64,000 bases of DNA from Lentzea sp. NBRC 102530 (GCF_030269365.1 NZ_BSTF01000007.1:310001-374000); one strand, 5' to 3'; shown: positions 49,966-59,718, numbered from the stretch's first letter. Made by a program: numbers and translations. The notes: generated from the letters alone by a model not told the origin.

Positions 49966-51599
49966 AGCAAAGCCTCCGCGATGGGACCAAGAGCGAGAGC
50001 GGGAACGAACGTGAGCGCGGCGACGAGCACGACGCTGGCGCCGAGCAGGGTGGCGAAGAGCGGCCCGGTGGTGGGCAGCGTGCCCGACGTGACCGGCACC
50101 TTCTTCTGCGCCGCCAGGGAACCCGCGAGCGCGAGCACCGCGATGATCGGCACGAACCGGCCGAACAGCATGCACAGGCCGAGTGACGACTGGAACCAGT
50201 CGCTGGTCACCGTGATGCCGCCGAACGCGCTGCCGTTGTTGTTGGAGGCCGACGCGTAGGCGTAGAGGATCTCCGACAGGCCGTGCTCGCCCGGGTTGTT
50301 CAACGCTCCCTGCGTGCTCGGCAGCACGGCGGCGATGCCGGCGCCGATCAGCAGCACGGTCGGCATCGCGAGGATCGACACCGCGGCGGCGGTGACCTCG
50401 CGGCGGCCGAGCTTCTTGCCGAGGTACTCGGGCGTGCGGCCGACCATGAGGCCCGCCAGGAACATCGCGATGATCGCCATCACCAGGATGCTGTAGAGGC
50501 CGGTGCCGACACCGCCGGGCGTCATCTCGCCGAACAGCATGTTCAGCAACGTGCCGCCACCGCCGAGACCGGTGTAGCTGTCGTGCCACGAGTTGACCGC
50601 GCCGGTCGACGTGCCCGTGGTGGAGTTCGCGAAGAGTGCGCTGGCGGCGACGTCGAAGCGGAGTTCCTTGCCTTCCAACGGCCTGATGCCGTTCGCCTCG
50701 GCGGCCCAGATGACCGCGAGCATCGCGGACCAGATGGTGCCCATGACGCCCAGCAGCACGTAGCCCTGCTTCGGCTGGCCGACCATCCGCCCGAACGTGC
50801 GGGTCAGCGCGACCGGGACGACCAGCAGCAGGAAGATCTCGACGAGGTTGCTCCACTCGTTCGGGTTCTCGAACGGGTGCGCGGAGTTCGCGTTGAGGAC
50901 GCCGCCACCGTTGGTGCCGAGCTCCTTGATGGCCTCCTGCGAGGCGACGGGCGCGTTCGCGACGGTCTGGCCGTCGACGTCCACACCGGACTTGAGCGAC
51001 ATCGTGACGCCCAGCGCGATCAGCACGATCGCGAAGACGAACGCCATCGGCAGCAGGATCCGCAGCGTGCCGCGGACGAGGTCGACCCAGAAGTTGCCGA
51101 GCCGGTCCGTCTGGTGCCGCACGAAACCGCGGATCAACGCGACCGCGACGGCGAGACCGACGGCGGCCGACACGAAGTTCTGCACGGTGAGGCCGATCAT
51201 CTGGACCGTGTGGCCCAGGACGGCCTCCGGCACGTACGACTGCCAGTTCGTGTTGGTGACGAAGCTGATCGCCGTGTTGAACGCCATGCCCTCCGAGACG
51301 GTGCCGCGGTCGAAGGCGAACGGTAAGACGGACTGGATCCGCTGGATCACGTAGAGGAACACGATGCCGACGAACGAGAAGCCCAGCACGCCGAACGCGT
51401 AGGTGCTCCACTTCTGCTCGGCGTTCGGATCGATGCGGGCGAAGCGGTAGATCGCCAGCTCGACCTTCGAATGCTTCTGGTCTTCGGTTTCCTGGACGCG
51501 GAAGACGCGGGCCATGTGGTCGCCGAGCGGGCGGTACGCGACCGCCAGCGCCGCGACGAGGATGCCGACCTGCACGAGGCCTGCCACGAGGGGTGACAT
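49962..51599 (-). CDS. kdpA: KdpA, potassium-channel-like subunit
   Basis: 545 residues with about ten membrane helices arranged as four SKT-type channel repeats; filter-like segments include [51 protein letters not shown] and [12 protein letters not shown]. It binds potassium and passes it through the tunnel to KdpB. The ATG overlaps the last base of the kdpF stop (TGATG). Confidence 0.96.
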
Positions 51600-51700
51600 C
51601 AGAACTTCTCCGGCCGGACGAGTGCGACGAACAGGTAGACGATCAACGCGAGGGCGAGCACGCCCGCGACGGCGTTCGCGATCAGACCGGTGCCGCTCAC
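51599..51700 (-). CDS. kdpF: KdpF, small stabilising subunit
   Basis: 33 codons from the GTG at 51700. The sequence [20 protein letters not shown] continues to [12 protein letters not shown], a single membrane helix with the typical KdpF ending (L-x-x-P-E-x-F). It is directly coupled to kdpA (one-base overlap) and its start overlaps the stop of the small ORF upstream by 4 bases. KdpF stabilises the KdpABC complex in lipid. Confidence 0.92.
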   Translation of the reverse strand: MSGTGLIANAVAGVLALALIVYLFVALVRPEKF

Positions 51701-51780
51701 AGCTTCTCCAGTCCGCGCACGGTGAGTCCCAGCACGAGGAAACTCACGATCAGCAGCAACGCGTAGGCCAGGTCGGCCAT
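51697..51780 (-). CDS. 27-residue membrane peptide upstream of kdpF
   Basis: MADLAYALLLIVSFLVLGLT followed by VRGLEKL: one hydrophobic helix and a basic/acidic tail, 27 residues. Its ATG at 51780 has GGAAGGGAG upstream, and its stop overlaps the kdpF start (GTGA), so it is translationally coupled to the pump genes. It resembles KdpF in size and layout but is a separate ORF. It may be an additional subunit or a leader peptide; small ORFs at this place are easily missed by gene callers. Confidence 0.7.
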   Translation of the reverse strand: MADLAYALLLIVSFLVLGLTVRGLEKL

Positions 51781-51806
51781 GGCGCGCTCCCTTCCGACTT
51801 CAACGA

Positions 51807-51844
51807 GGTTTTCCTGACGCCGGGAAGCGTGCATCAGGAAAACC
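51807..51844 (-). promoter_or_regulatory. Strong hairpin in the kdp leader
   Basis: GGTTTTCCTGA (51807-51817) and TCAGGAAAACC (51834-51844) are exact reverse complements around a 16-base loop, 27 bases upstream of the first start codon. In RNA this 11-bp stem would sit near the ribosome-binding site of the first ORF; in DNA it could be an operator. It does not resemble a riboswitch class I can name. Confidence 0.65.
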
Positions 51845-51870
51845 CGCAGGTCAGCGCCGCCTGACAACAC

Positions 51871-51908
51871 CTTGACACCGGCGGTGCCTTCCTTGACGGG
51901 ATCTTGAC
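51871..51908. promoter_or_regulatory. CTTGAC direct repeats upstream of kdp
   Basis: CTTGAC occurs at 51871, 51892 and 51903, so the steps are 21 and 11 bases, about two turns and one turn of the helix. OmpR-family regulators bind direct repeats with about 11-bp spacing, which makes this a candidate KdpE site in the leader or promoter of the kdp operon. A TTGAC-containing box can also be a plus-strand -35, but no gene starts downstream on that strand. Confidence 0.5.
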
Positions 51909-52021
51909 GCGGAGCGATCTGCGTCTCACCCGAACGGCACGGAGAGGGGTTACCCGATGTGACCTGGACACCCGCGCAGGCGTCGATCGGGTCGGGCGTC
52001 CTCACCCGATCCGGGCGCCAC

Positions 52022-52066
52022 CTTGACGGGCGCGGTCTTGACGGGCGCCGTCTTGACGGGCGTCAG
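52022..52066. repeat. Three 15-bp tandem repeats (CTTGACGGGCGC...)
   Basis: Units at 52022-52036, 52037-52051 and 52052-52066 start with CTTGACGGGCG and differ only in their last four bases. The third unit covers the stop codon of the permease gene ending at 52063. The same CTTGAC word occurs three more times 110-150 bases away in the kdp leader. Confidence 0.75.
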
Positions 52067-54045
52067 CCTCCGACGTGGATGCCGGGCCTGCGGTCGGGGT
52101 CCGGCTCGCTCGCCCGGATGATCTCCCGCACCACCGGCGCGGTGTCGCCGCGGCCGAGCAGCAGGTACCGGAACAGGTGCCCCAGCGGGTTGCCCTCGCT
52201 CCAGGCGAAGTGGCAGTGCGGCCGCACGCCGGTGCAGTCGCGCAGGGCCAGCAGGATCGCGGCGATGGCGTTGGGCGCGGCCGGGCTGTCCGCCCGCAGG
52301 ATCCGGTGCCCGTCGACCTCCACGCCGCGCACCTGGAGCACCTCGCTGAAGTCCGACGGGTCGACCACGTCGATCTCCAGGAACAGCACGTCCGCCGTGC
52401 CGGGCACCGGGTTCGTGCCGCGTTGCTCGGCCTCCTTCTCGGCGTACTCGGCGGCGTCACCGGCCTGCCTGCGGTTGGCGATGAGCGTCACGGCGCCGTC
52501 GTGGGCGAGCGTGGCGGAGACGAACCGGCGGGCGGTCTCGTCGAACTCGATGTGCTCGACCCGCAGTTCGGTGGTGCGGGTGACGCGGGAGACCAGCGAG
52601 ATCGCGATGATGCCGAGGATGAAGAACAACGAGATGGTGAGACCGTCGGGCTTCTCGATGACGTTCTCCACGAGCGCGTACACCAGGATGAGCGTCAGGA
52701 CGGTGAACGCGGCCGCGGCTTTGCGCTGCCTCCTGCGCACCGCGGAGATGGCGACGGCGACCGACGCGGACACCATCATCGCCAGGATGCCGGTGGCGTA
52801 GGCGCCCGCCTGCGCGTTGACGTCGGCGTTGAAGACGATCGTGACCAGCACGCAGATCACCGTGTAGACGATCACCACCGGCCGCACCGCGCGCGACCAG
52901 TCCGGCGCCATGCCGTACGACGGCAGGTAGCGCGGCACGATGTTGATCAGGCCGGCCATCGCGGACGCGCCCGCGAACCAGAGGATCAGGATGCTGCTGA
53001 TGTCGTAGGCCGTGCCGACGCCCTCCCCCAGCAGTTCGTGCGCGAGGTAGGCGAGCGCGCGGCCGTTGGCCTCCCCGCCGGGCCGGAACTCCTCGGCCGG
53101 GATCAGCACGGTCGTGACGAAGCTCGTGGCGATCAGGTAGACCGACATGATCAGCGCGGCCGTCGTGAGCAGCTTGCGGGTGTTGCGCACCCGGTCCGCG
53201 AGCCGCTCCTGCTCCGTCCTTCCCTTGGAGGCCACCAGCGGCATCATGCTCACGCCGGTCTCGAAACCCGACAACCCCAGCACCAGCAACGGGAACGCGA
53301 GCACCGCCGGGCCGACCGCGCCGGTGAACCCGCCGCTGGCCGTCAGCGCGTCCACCCACCGGTCGAGCACGACCGGTTCGGACAGCACCTGCACGACGCC
53401 CGCGGCCACCACCACGGCGTTGAGCAGCAGGAACACCGCGACCAGCGGAATCGCCACGCCGACGGCCTCGCTGAACCCGAGCAGGAACACCCCGCCGAGC
53501 ACGAGCAACAGCACCACGGTCACCGCGACCTCGTGGCCGTGCAGGAACCCCGGCGCCAGCGGGTTCTCCAGCAGGTGCACGGTCGCGTCCGCGGACGAGA
53601 GGGTGATCGTGATGATCCACGACGTGGCCACGAACCCCAGCAGCACCAACACGAACAGCTTGCCCCGCCAGAACGGCAGCAGGTTCTCGAGCATCGCCAC
53701 CGAGCCCTGCCCGTGCGGGCTCTCCTTCGCCACCCGCCGGTACATCGGCAGCATGCCGAGCAACGTCAGCGCCACGATCAACAGCGTGGCCAGCGGCGAC
53801 ACGGCCCCGGCCGCCAGCGCCGCGATGGCCGGCAGGTAGGACAGCGTGGAGAAGTAGTCCACGCCGGTCAGGCACATGACCTTCCACCACGACTGCGGCA
53901 CGGCGTGGGTCTCGCCGCTCTCCGGGCCGACGACCGGCTGCACCCGGTGCTTCAGCAACCACCGTCCCAGCCCCGTCGCGGGGGCGGCCGGGCGCACCGG
54001 GCTCTCCACGCGGTCAGGTATCGCGTACTGCGACGTTTCGGTCAT
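52063..54045 (-). CDS. APC-superfamily permease, possible potassium transporter
   Basis: 660 residues: about 12 membrane helices (residues 60-500) and a 160-residue soluble C-terminal part. The N-terminal [23 protein letters not shown] with [15 protein letters not shown] is of the amino acid-polyamine-organocation type. The soluble tail, and its position just before kdp, recall KimA-type potassium permeases, but the sequence is not close enough to call it by eye; an amino acid permease remains possible. Start taken as the ATG at 54045; the ATG at 54075 is in frame. Confidence 0.75.
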   Translation of the reverse strand: MTETSQYAIPDRVESPVRPAAPATGLGRWLLKHRVQPVVGPESGETHAVPQSWWKVMCLTGVDYFSTLSYLPAIAALAAGAVSPLATLLIVALTLLGMLPMYRRVAKESPHGQGSVAMLENLLPFWRGKLFVLVLLGFVATSWIITITLSSADATVHLLENPLAPGFLHGHEVAVTVVLLLVLGGVFLLGFSEAVGVAIPLVAVFLLLNAVVVAAGVVQVLSEPVVLDRWVDALTASGGFTGAVGPAVLAFPLLVLGLSGFETGVSMMPLVASKGRTEQERLADRVRNTRKLLTTAALIMSVYLIATSFVTTVLIPAEEFRPGGEANGRALAYLAHELLGEGVGTAYDISSILILWFAGASAMAGLINIVPRYLPSYGMAPDWSRAVRPVVIVYTVICVLVTIVFNADVNAQAGAYATGILAMMVSASVAVAISAVRRRQRKAAAAFTVLTLILVYALVENVIEKPDGLTISLFFILGIIAISLVSRVTRTTELRVEHIEFDETARRFVSATLAHDGAVTLIANRRQAGDAAEYAEKEAEQRGTNPVPGTADVLFLEIDVVDPSDFSEVLQVRGVEVDGHRILRADSPAAPNAIAAILLALRDCTGVRPHCHFAWSEGNPLGHLFRYLLLGRGDTAPVVREIIRASEPDPDRRPGIHVGG

Positions 54046-54183
54046 GCCCGTGCCCCCGAAGTGCTGTCCAGTCATTGGGGAACGAGTCAACTTCGCGTGA
54101 AGTCCGGCCCTCGTAAAGGCAGGAGGGGTCAGGCATCAAGATCGCGTAAAAACGGTCCGTGCGTTCGGCGATGTCCCGACACC

Positions 54184-54212
54184 TAGTCAGACAGGTACCG
54201 GACAGGTATGGT
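54184..54212 (+). promoter_or_regulatory. Promoter of the GntR operon (leaderless type)
   Basis: TAGTCA (54184-54189) and TATGGT (54207-54212) are spaced by 17 bases, and the ATG follows 6 bases later, so the transcript probably begins at the start codon. The region contains three copies of AGGTA (ACAGGTACC, ACAGGTATG, CCAGGTATG), which may form the operator of the GntR protein itself. Confidence 0.5.
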
Positions 54213-54218
54213 CCAGGT

Positions 54219-54944
54219 ATGGACAACCAGGGTCGCGGACGATCGTCGCTCAAACGCCAGGAGGTCGCGGAACGGCTGCGCGAGGCGATCCGCTCCGGCG
54301 AGCACCCGACCGGCTCGTTGCTGCCGGGCGAGAACGAGCTGGCCCGCCGGTTCGCCGTCAGCCGCAGCACCGTCCGGGGCGCGCTCGAAGGCCTGGCCCG
54401 CGACAACCTGATCGAGACGCAGACGGGCGTCGGCTCGTTCGTCACGTTCGACGGCCGGTCGCTCGACGAGTCGCCGAGCTGGGGTCTCGCGCTCGCGATG
54501 ACCGGCGTCCACACCAGGGCCGAGGTCGTGCGCGCGGAACGGGTGGTCGATCCCGACCTGGCGGCCACGGTCGGAGCGGGCGCGATGGAGTTCCTGGCGC
54601 TCGACCGGATCCGCCGGCTCGTGGGTGACGGGACCGCCGTGTCGCTGGAACGCAGCCGCGTGCCGGCGGTCGGTGCGGTGCGGCAGGTCCCCGAGTTGGG
54701 GCTCACCGACGACTCGTTGTCGGAGACCATGACGGCTTCCGGCCTGGTGCCGGCGCGGGGAGATCAGTGGATCGCGGTCGCGGCGCTGGGCGAGGCCGAC
54801 GCGCGGCTGCTCGGGCGGGAGCCGGGCGAGATGTTCCTGCACACCACCCGGATCGCGCGCGACGCCGACGGGAACTTCGTCGAGAAGGTCGTGAGCTGGC
54901 TCGACCCGAAGCGGTTCCGGCTGCACGTGAGCTTCGGGGGCTGA
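54219..54944 (+). CDS. GntR-family regulator, HutC type
   Basis: 241 residues from the ATG at 54219. N-terminal winged HTH of the GntR family (QEVAERLREAIRSGEHPTGSLLPGENELARRFAVSRSTVRGALEGLARDNLIETQTGVGSFV) and a C-terminal UTRA ligand-binding domain (about 85-241; FLALDRIRRLVGDGTAVSLERSRVPA, PGEMFLHTTRIARDADGNFVEKVVSWLDPKRF). It heads the operon with the ADP-ribosylglycohydrolase, permease and kinase and presumably senses their substrate. Confidence 0.92.
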   Translation: MDNQGRGRSSLKRQEVAERLREAIRSGEHPTGSLLPGENELARRFAVSRSTVRGALEGLARDNLIETQTGVGSFVTFDGRSLDESPSWGLALAMTGVHTRAEVVRAERVVDPDLAATVGAGAMEFLALDRIRRLVGDGTAVSLERSRVPAVGAVRQVPELGLTDDSLSETMTASGLVPARGDQWIAVAALGEADARLLGREPGEMFLHTTRIARDADGNFVEKVVSWLDPKRFRLHVSFGG

Positions 54945-54945
54945 G

Positions 54946-55947
54946 GTGAAGAGCAACGCGCTCGGCGCGTTCTGGGGACTGGCGCTCGGCGACGCGCTGG
55001 GGATGCCCACGCAGTCGATGTCCCGCGCGGAGATCCTCGCCGACCACGGGCCGATCACCGGACTGGTCGCCGCCGGGCCCCGGCAGCGGATCGCGCACGG
55101 CATGGCGGCGGGGTCGATCACCGACGACACCGAGCAGGCCGTGCTCCTCGCGCAGTTGCTGGTCGAGAACGACGGCGTCGTCGACCCGGTCGAACTGGCG
55201 CGGCGGCTGCTCGCGTGGGAGGACCGGATGCGCGCACGCGGGTCGCTCGACCTGCTGGGGCCGTCCACCAAGGCGGCGCTGGCGCGGCTGGAGGACGGGG
55301 TTCCCGCGGACGAGGCCGGTCGGAACGGGGCCACCAACGGAGCGGCCATGCGCATCACACCGGTCGGGATCGCCTGTGACGCCTCGGATTTGAAGTCCTT
55401 TGTGGACGTCGTCGCGCACACCAGCGCTCCCACGCACAACACGGGTCTGGGCATCGGTGCCGCGGCCGCCGTCGGCGCCGCGGTGAGCGCGGGCGTGGGT
55501 GGAGCGAGCCTGCCCGAGGCCGTCGAGGTCGCCGTCGCCGCGGCCGAGGAGGGCGGCCGGCGTGGGCACTGGGTGGCGGGCGGCACGATCGCGGCCCGGC
55601 TGCGCTGGGCACTCCCCTACTTGAAGTCGCTTTCCGTGCGTGCCCGCGAAGAGGCGTTGATCGAGGTAGTCGGCACGTCCGTGGCCGCGCAGGAGTCCGT
55701 GGTCGCGGCGCTGGCGCTCGCGGCACTGGCCGACGACCCGTGGGCCGCGCTCTGCCAGGCCGCGGGTCTCGGCGGCGACACCGACACGATCGCCGCTATG
55801 ACGGGAGCCGTTCTCGGTGCGGTGCACGGGATCGAGGTCTGGCCCGCCGCCGCCGTGACGACCGTCGCGAGCGTCAACGACCTCGCACTCGACCCGCTCG
55901 TGAGCACCCTGCTCGCTCTGCGCGAAAGGCCGCGGCGCCGCCCCTGA
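54946..55947 (+). CDS. ADP-ribosylglycohydrolase family protein
   Basis: 333 residues from a GTG one base after the GntR stop. The family's metal-binding motifs are intact: GLALGDALGMP, SITDDTEQAVLLA, and GLGGDTDTIAAMTGAVLGA. Members remove ADP-ribose from proteins or hydrolyse other N-glycosidic bonds of nucleosides and ADP-ribose derivatives. With a nucleobase-type permease and a PfkB kinase next to it, cleavage of a nucleoside-like substrate is plausible and is inference only. Confidence 0.9.
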   Translation: MKSNALGAFWGLALGDALGMPTQSMSRAEILADHGPITGLVAAGPRQRIAHGMAAGSITDDTEQAVLLAQLLVENDGVVDPVELARRLLAWEDRMRARGSLDLLGPSTKAALARLEDGVPADEAGRNGATNGAAMRITPVGIACDASDLKSFVDVVAHTSAPTHNTGLGIGAAAAVGAAVSAGVGGASLPEAVEVAVAAAEEGGRRGHWVAGGTIAARLRWALPYLKSLSVRAREEALIEVVGTSVAAQESVVAALALAALADDPWAALCQAAGLGGDTDTIAAMTGAVLGAVHGIEVWPAAAVTTVASVNDLALDPLVSTLLALRERPRRRP

Positions 55948-55979
55948 AGCGTTTCCACCACCGTCGTCTGGAGACAGCC

Positions 55980-57356
55980 ATGTCCACCACCACCCGCGGT
56001 GCCCTGAGCGCCGTCGAGCAGCGCGGCATCGAGCCCGTGCCGAACGCCGACCGCAACGGCAACCCCCTGCAGCTGTTCTGGGTGTGGTTCGCCGCCAACA
56101 TCTCCATCCTCGGGCTGCCGCTGGGCGCCACGCTGGTCGCGTTCCAGTTCCTCAACGTCTGGCAGGCGCTGATCGTCGCGGCGGTCGGCGCGGCGGGATC
56201 GTTCGCGGTGGTCGGCGTCGTCTCGGTGGCCGGACGGCGGGGTGGCGCGCCGAGCATGACGTTGTCCCGCGCCGTGTTCGGCACGCGCGGCAACGCGGGT
56301 CCGACCCTGGTCGCCCTGGCGTCCCGCCTCGGCTGGGAGACGGTGAACACCACGACCGGGGCGTTCGTGCTGCTGTCGTTGTTCACGATCGCGTTCGGCA
56401 CCGCCACCGACGCCAAGTCCGTGCCGGTGCTGACGATCGTCGCGATCGCGATCTTCGAACTGTGCACGCTGCTGGTCTCCGGCCTCGGCCACGCCGCGAT
56501 CCTGGTGATCCAGAAGTGGGCGACGTGGATCTTCGGCGCGCTCAACGTCGTCGTGGGCGTCGTGCTGGTGGCCACGGTCGACTGGAACGCCGTCGCCGCG
56601 ATGCCGGCGGGACCGATCACCGCGGTGCTGGCCGGGATCGGCGTGATCGCGGGCGGCACGGGCATCGGCTGGGCCAACGCGGGCGCCGACATGGCCCGCT
56701 ACCAGAAGACGAGCGTGCGCGCGGGCAGGCTGATCAGCGCGAGCGCCGCCGGTGCAGGCATCCCGCTGGTGCTGCTGATCGGCCTCGGCGCCCTGCTCAC
56801 CGCGGGCGACGACTCGCTGGCATCCGCGTCCGACCCGGTCGCCGCGATCCGCGAGCTGCTGCCGTCCTGGATGGCCGTGCCGTACCTGATCGCGGCGTTC
56901 GGCGGGTTGCTGCTGTCGAACCACCTGTCGGTCTACTCGGCCGGGCTGACCACGCTCACCCTCGGTGTCCGGGTGCCACGGGTGTACGCGGTGGCGCTGG
57001 ACGTGACCGTCACGTTCCTCGGCGCGATCTACTTCATGCTGCTGGCCGACAACTTCTACGGCCCCTTCATCGGTTTCATCTCGCTGCTGGCCATCCCGAT
57101 CACGGCCTGGCTCGGCGTGTTCCTCGTCGACATGGTCAAGCGCCGCCACTACGACCCGGACGCGCTGCTCGACATGACCCGCGCGAGCGCCTACTGGTAC
57201 CAGGGCGGCGTCGAATGGCGTGCGACCGCGGCCTGGGCCGTCGCCATCGTCGCCGGGTACCTGTTGCTGGCGGGCGGTTTCAGCTCCATCGGCTGGATCG
57301 TCACGTTCGCCGTGGCGGCGGCGGGCTACTTCGCCCTGGGTGGTGCCCGTGACTGA
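55980..57356 (+). CDS. NCS1-family permease (cytosine/purine/allantoin type)
   Basis: 458 residues, about 12 membrane helices. NCS1 features: the N-terminal EQRGIEPVPNADRNGNPLQLFWVWFAANIS, then LGATLVAFQF, GAPSMTLSRAVFGTRGN and WANAGADMARYQ, and YWYQGGVEWRA near the C-terminus. Transports nucleobases, nucleosides or related compounds by cation symport. It is the third gene of the GntR operon, 32 bases after the glycohydrolase. Confidence 0.92.
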   Translation: MSTTTRGALSAVEQRGIEPVPNADRNGNPLQLFWVWFAANISILGLPLGATLVAFQFLNVWQALIVAAVGAAGSFAVVGVVSVAGRRGGAPSMTLSRAVFGTRGNAGPTLVALASRLGWETVNTTTGAFVLLSLFTIAFGTATDAKSVPVLTIVAIAIFELCTLLVSGLGHAAILVIQKWATWIFGALNVVVGVVLVATVDWNAVAAMPAGPITAVLAGIGVIAGGTGIGWANAGADMARYQKTSVRAGRLISASAAGAGIPLVLLIGLGALLTAGDDSLASASDPVAAIRELLPSWMAVPYLIAAFGGLLLSNHLSVYSAGLTTLTLGVRVPRVYAVALDVTVTFLGAIYFMLLADNFYGPFIGFISLLAIPITAWLGVFLVDMVKRRHYDPDALLDMTRASAYWYQGGVEWRATAAWAVAIVAGYLLLAGGFSSIGWIVTFAVAAAGYFALGGARD

Positions 57357-58305
57357 GGCCAGGCTGATCTCGACCGGCAACGTGATCGTCGACATCGTGA
57401 TGACCGTCGCCCACCTGCCGGAACCGGGCGGCGACGTCATCGCCGCGGACTCCCGGATGACCGCGGGCGGCGGCCTCAACACCCTCGTCGCCGCCCGGCG
57501 CGCCGGCCTGCCGGTGGTGTTCGCGGGCCAGTACGGCACCGGCCCGATGGCCGACATCGTCCGGGCCGCACTGCAGGAGAGCGGCGCCTCGGTCGTCCAA
57601 ACAGGACTCGACGACGTGGACAGCGGCTACTGCGTCGTCCTGGTGGATCCTTCCGCCGAGCGGACGTTCGTCACCGCCGTCGGCGCGGAGGGCAGGCTGA
57701 CCCGTGCCGACCTCGACCGCGTGGACGTCACCGAACGCGACCTCGTGCACGTCTCCGGCTACAGCCTCGCCCACCCGGTCAACGCGGCCGCGCTCACCGG
57801 CTGGCTGCCCGGCCTGCCCACCGGCACGCGGCTGATCACCGACCCGTCCCCGCTGGTCGGCGACCTCGACCCCGCCGTGCTCGGCCCGGTGCTGCGGCGC
57901 ACCGACGTGCTGAGCGCCAACGCCCGCGAGGCGGCCGTCGCGACCGGTCTCACCGACCTCGCGGCCGCCGCCTCCGCCCTGACCGGACGCATCCGCCCCG
58001 GAGGGCTGGTCGTCGTGCGGGACGGTGCGGCGGGCTGCTGGCTGGCCGGGTCGCAGGTGCGGGAACCGGTGCTGGTCCCCGGTTTCCCGGTGCACGCCGT
58101 CGACAGCAACGGCGCCGGTGACGCCCACGCCGGGGTGCTGGCGGCCGGGCTCGCCGCCGGGCTCCCACCTCAGCAGGCCGCGCGCCGGGCCAACGCGGCC
58201 GCCGCGCTCGCCGTCACCCGGTCCGGTCCGGCCACGAGTCCTGACGCGGCCGAGGTCGACGCGTTCCTGGGCGGTGGTGGCGCGATCCTGCGGGAGAGCC
58301 GGTAG
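57349..58305 (+). CDS. PfkB-family sugar/nucleoside kinase
   Basis: 318 residues; the GTG at 57349 overlaps the permease stop by 8 bases. Ribokinase fold with the N-terminal GGGLNTLVAARRAGLPVVFAGQYGTG and the catalytic motif SNGAGDAHAGVLAAGL (Asp of NGAGD). It may phosphorylate ribose, a nucleoside or pseudouridine released or imported by the neighbouring proteins. It ends the operon. Confidence 0.92.
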   Translation: MTEARLISTGNVIVDIVMTVAHLPEPGGDVIAADSRMTAGGGLNTLVAARRAGLPVVFAGQYGTGPMADIVRAALQESGASVVQTGLDDVDSGYCVVLVDPSAERTFVTAVGAEGRLTRADLDRVDVTERDLVHVSGYSLAHPVNAAALTGWLPGLPTGTRLITDPSPLVGDLDPAVLGPVLRRTDVLSANAREAAVATGLTDLAAAASALTGRIRPGGLVVVRDGAAGCWLAGSQVREPVLVPGFPVHAVDSNGAGDAHAGVLAAGLAAGLPPQQAARRANAAAALAVTRSGPATSPDAAEVDAFLGGGGAILRESR

Positions 58306-58354
58306 CGGCACGTCCAGCGTTGTCCCAGAACGGTTCGGGAAAGGGGCAGCACGG

Positions 58355-58471
58355 GTGGACGGCTGGAACGCCCTGACCACGTACCGGCGGTTGCAGCGGC
58401 TGATGAACGAGCTCGGGGCGTCGTCGCGGTTCCAGGCGGGGTCGCTGGCGGAGCGCCGCGGCTGGCTGTGA
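58355..58471 (+). CDS. Possible small protein (38 residues)
   Basis: VDGWNALTTYRRLQRLMNEL continues for 18 further residues to ERRGWL and the TGA at 58471. GAAAGGGG lies about 9 bases upstream of the GTG. Amphipathic and basic, no membrane helix. The amino acid composition looks coding, but there is no other support; it could be the C-terminal remnant of a longer gene. Confidence 0.35.
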   Translation: MDGWNALTTYRRLQRLMNELGASSRFQAGSLAERRGWL

Positions 58472-58480
58472 CGCGCCGCC

Positions 58481-58813
58481 TCACCCGGCCGTTCGATCAC
58501 CGAGTTCGGTGTTCGCGAACCAGCACCCGGCCCCCTGCGGAGCCCAGCCGAACTCCTGCGCCTGCTCGATGACGCGGGCGATGAGCTCGCCGGGCTCTCC
58601 GCCCCACCTCTCGAAGCCGCTGTCGCCGAGTTCCCCGGGCACCACGAGGCCGCCTCGGACCAGGGTGTCGAGGAGGTCGCGGAACTCGTCGCCGAAATCC
58701 GCGCTGCTCGACTCCGAGACCTGCCGCGCGGCCCAGATGATCCGGTCCAGCGACACCCAGTCGTCCACGCCGTCCAGCAGGAGTTCGCGGACCGCCTCCT
58801 GACTACTCGGCAC
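58481..58813 (-). CDS. Hypothetical acidic protein
   Basis: 110 residues from a GTG at 58813 that overlaps the dehydrogenase stop by 11 bases. Soluble and acidic, mixed helix/strand pattern ([30 protein letters not shown]...[20 protein letters not shown]...[19 protein letters not shown]). Family not recognised. Coupled to the short-chain dehydrogenase gene, so co-expressed. Confidence 0.75.
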   Translation of the reverse strand: MPSSQEAVRELLLDGVDDWVSLDRIIWAARQVSESSSADFGDEFRDLLDTLVRGGLVVPGELGDSGFERWGGEPGELIARVIEQAQEFGWAPQGAGCWFANTELGDRTAG

Positions 58814-59711
58814 GGTCCTTCTGCTCCGCCAGCGGGAAGCTCACCCCGGTGAGCCGTTCCGACGTCTCCCACAGCCGCCCCGCCAGCACCGGGTCGCTGG
58901 CCGCCGCCGACCGCCCCACCAGCGCGGGGTGGCCGTGCAGCTCGAACCGGCCGTCCGGCCCGACGTAGCTCGCGCCCGGCAGGTCCTGGGTCGCCGCGTA
59001 CAGCGACGGCAGCGCGCCCTGCAGTTCGGTCTGGGCCAGGTGGCGCCCGGCGAAGTGGACGATCTTGACCAGGTAGGGGTTGCGGCCCTTGGTGCCCAGG
59101 TTGCTCGCCGTGTAGCCGGGGTGCGACGACAACGCGAGCACCGGCGACCCGGCAGAGCGCAGGCGGCGGTCCAGCTCGAGGGTGAACAGCAGGTTCGCGA
59201 GCTTCGAGCGGCCGTAGGCCTTCGCCGCCGTGTAGCCGGCGCGGGCCATGTCCAGGTCGTCGAGGTCGAGCACGCCCACCTTGTGCGCGCCGGAGGCCAC
59301 CGTCACCACGCGGCCGGTGATCGACGGCAGCAGCAGGTTGGTCAGCGCGAAGTGGCCCAGGTGGTTGGTGCCGAACTGGAGCTCGAACCCGTCGGCCGTG
59401 CGGCCGAACGGCGTCATCGCCACCCCGGCGTTGTTGACCAGGACGTCGAGGTCGCCCTGCCAGCCCTCGGCGAACGCCCGCACGGACGCGAGGTTCGCCA
59501 GGTCCAGCGCTCGGACCTCGGTGGTGCCGGACATGGCGGCCGCCGCCCGTTCACCGGCGGCGACGTCACGGACCGCCAGCACGGTGCGGGCCCCTGCGGC
59601 GGCGAAGGCGGTGGCGGTGCCCCGGCCCACCCCGCTGGCGGCACCCGTCACGACGACGGTGCGCCCGGTCAGGTCGGGAAGGTCCTCGGCGGCCCACCGG
59701 TGCTTCGTCAT
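58803..59711 (-). CDS. Short-chain dehydrogenase/reductase
   Basis: 302 residues. Rossmann motif [17 protein letters not shown], catalytic Ser region [12 protein letters not shown] and YGRSK (Tyr-x-x-x-Lys), as in retinol-dehydrogenase/WW-domain-oxidoreductase-like SDRs. NADP is likely from the arginine in the second strand (LAVRD). Substrate unknown. Confidence 0.93.
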   Translation of the reverse strand: MTKHRWAAEDLPDLTGRTVVVTGAASGVGRGTATAFAAAGARTVLAVRDVAAGERAAAAMSGTTEVRALDLANLASVRAFAEGWQGDLDVLVNNAGVAMTPFGRTADGFELQFGTNHLGHFALTNLLLPSITGRVVTVASGAHKVGVLDLDDLDMARAGYTAAKAYGRSKLANLLFTLELDRRLRSAGSPVLALSSHPGYTASNLGTKGRNPYLVKIVHFAGRHLAQTELQGALPSLYAATQDLPGASYVGPDGRFELHGHPALVGRSAAASDPVLAGRLWETSERLTGVSFPLAEQKDRAE

Positions 59712-59718
59712 GATCGCC

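Noticed and set aside
51781-52062. Riboswitch (for example a c-di-AMP class) upstream of kdp
   Set aside because: The hairpin and CTTGAC boxes are clear, but the conserved motifs of the c-di-AMP riboswitch were not found by eye.
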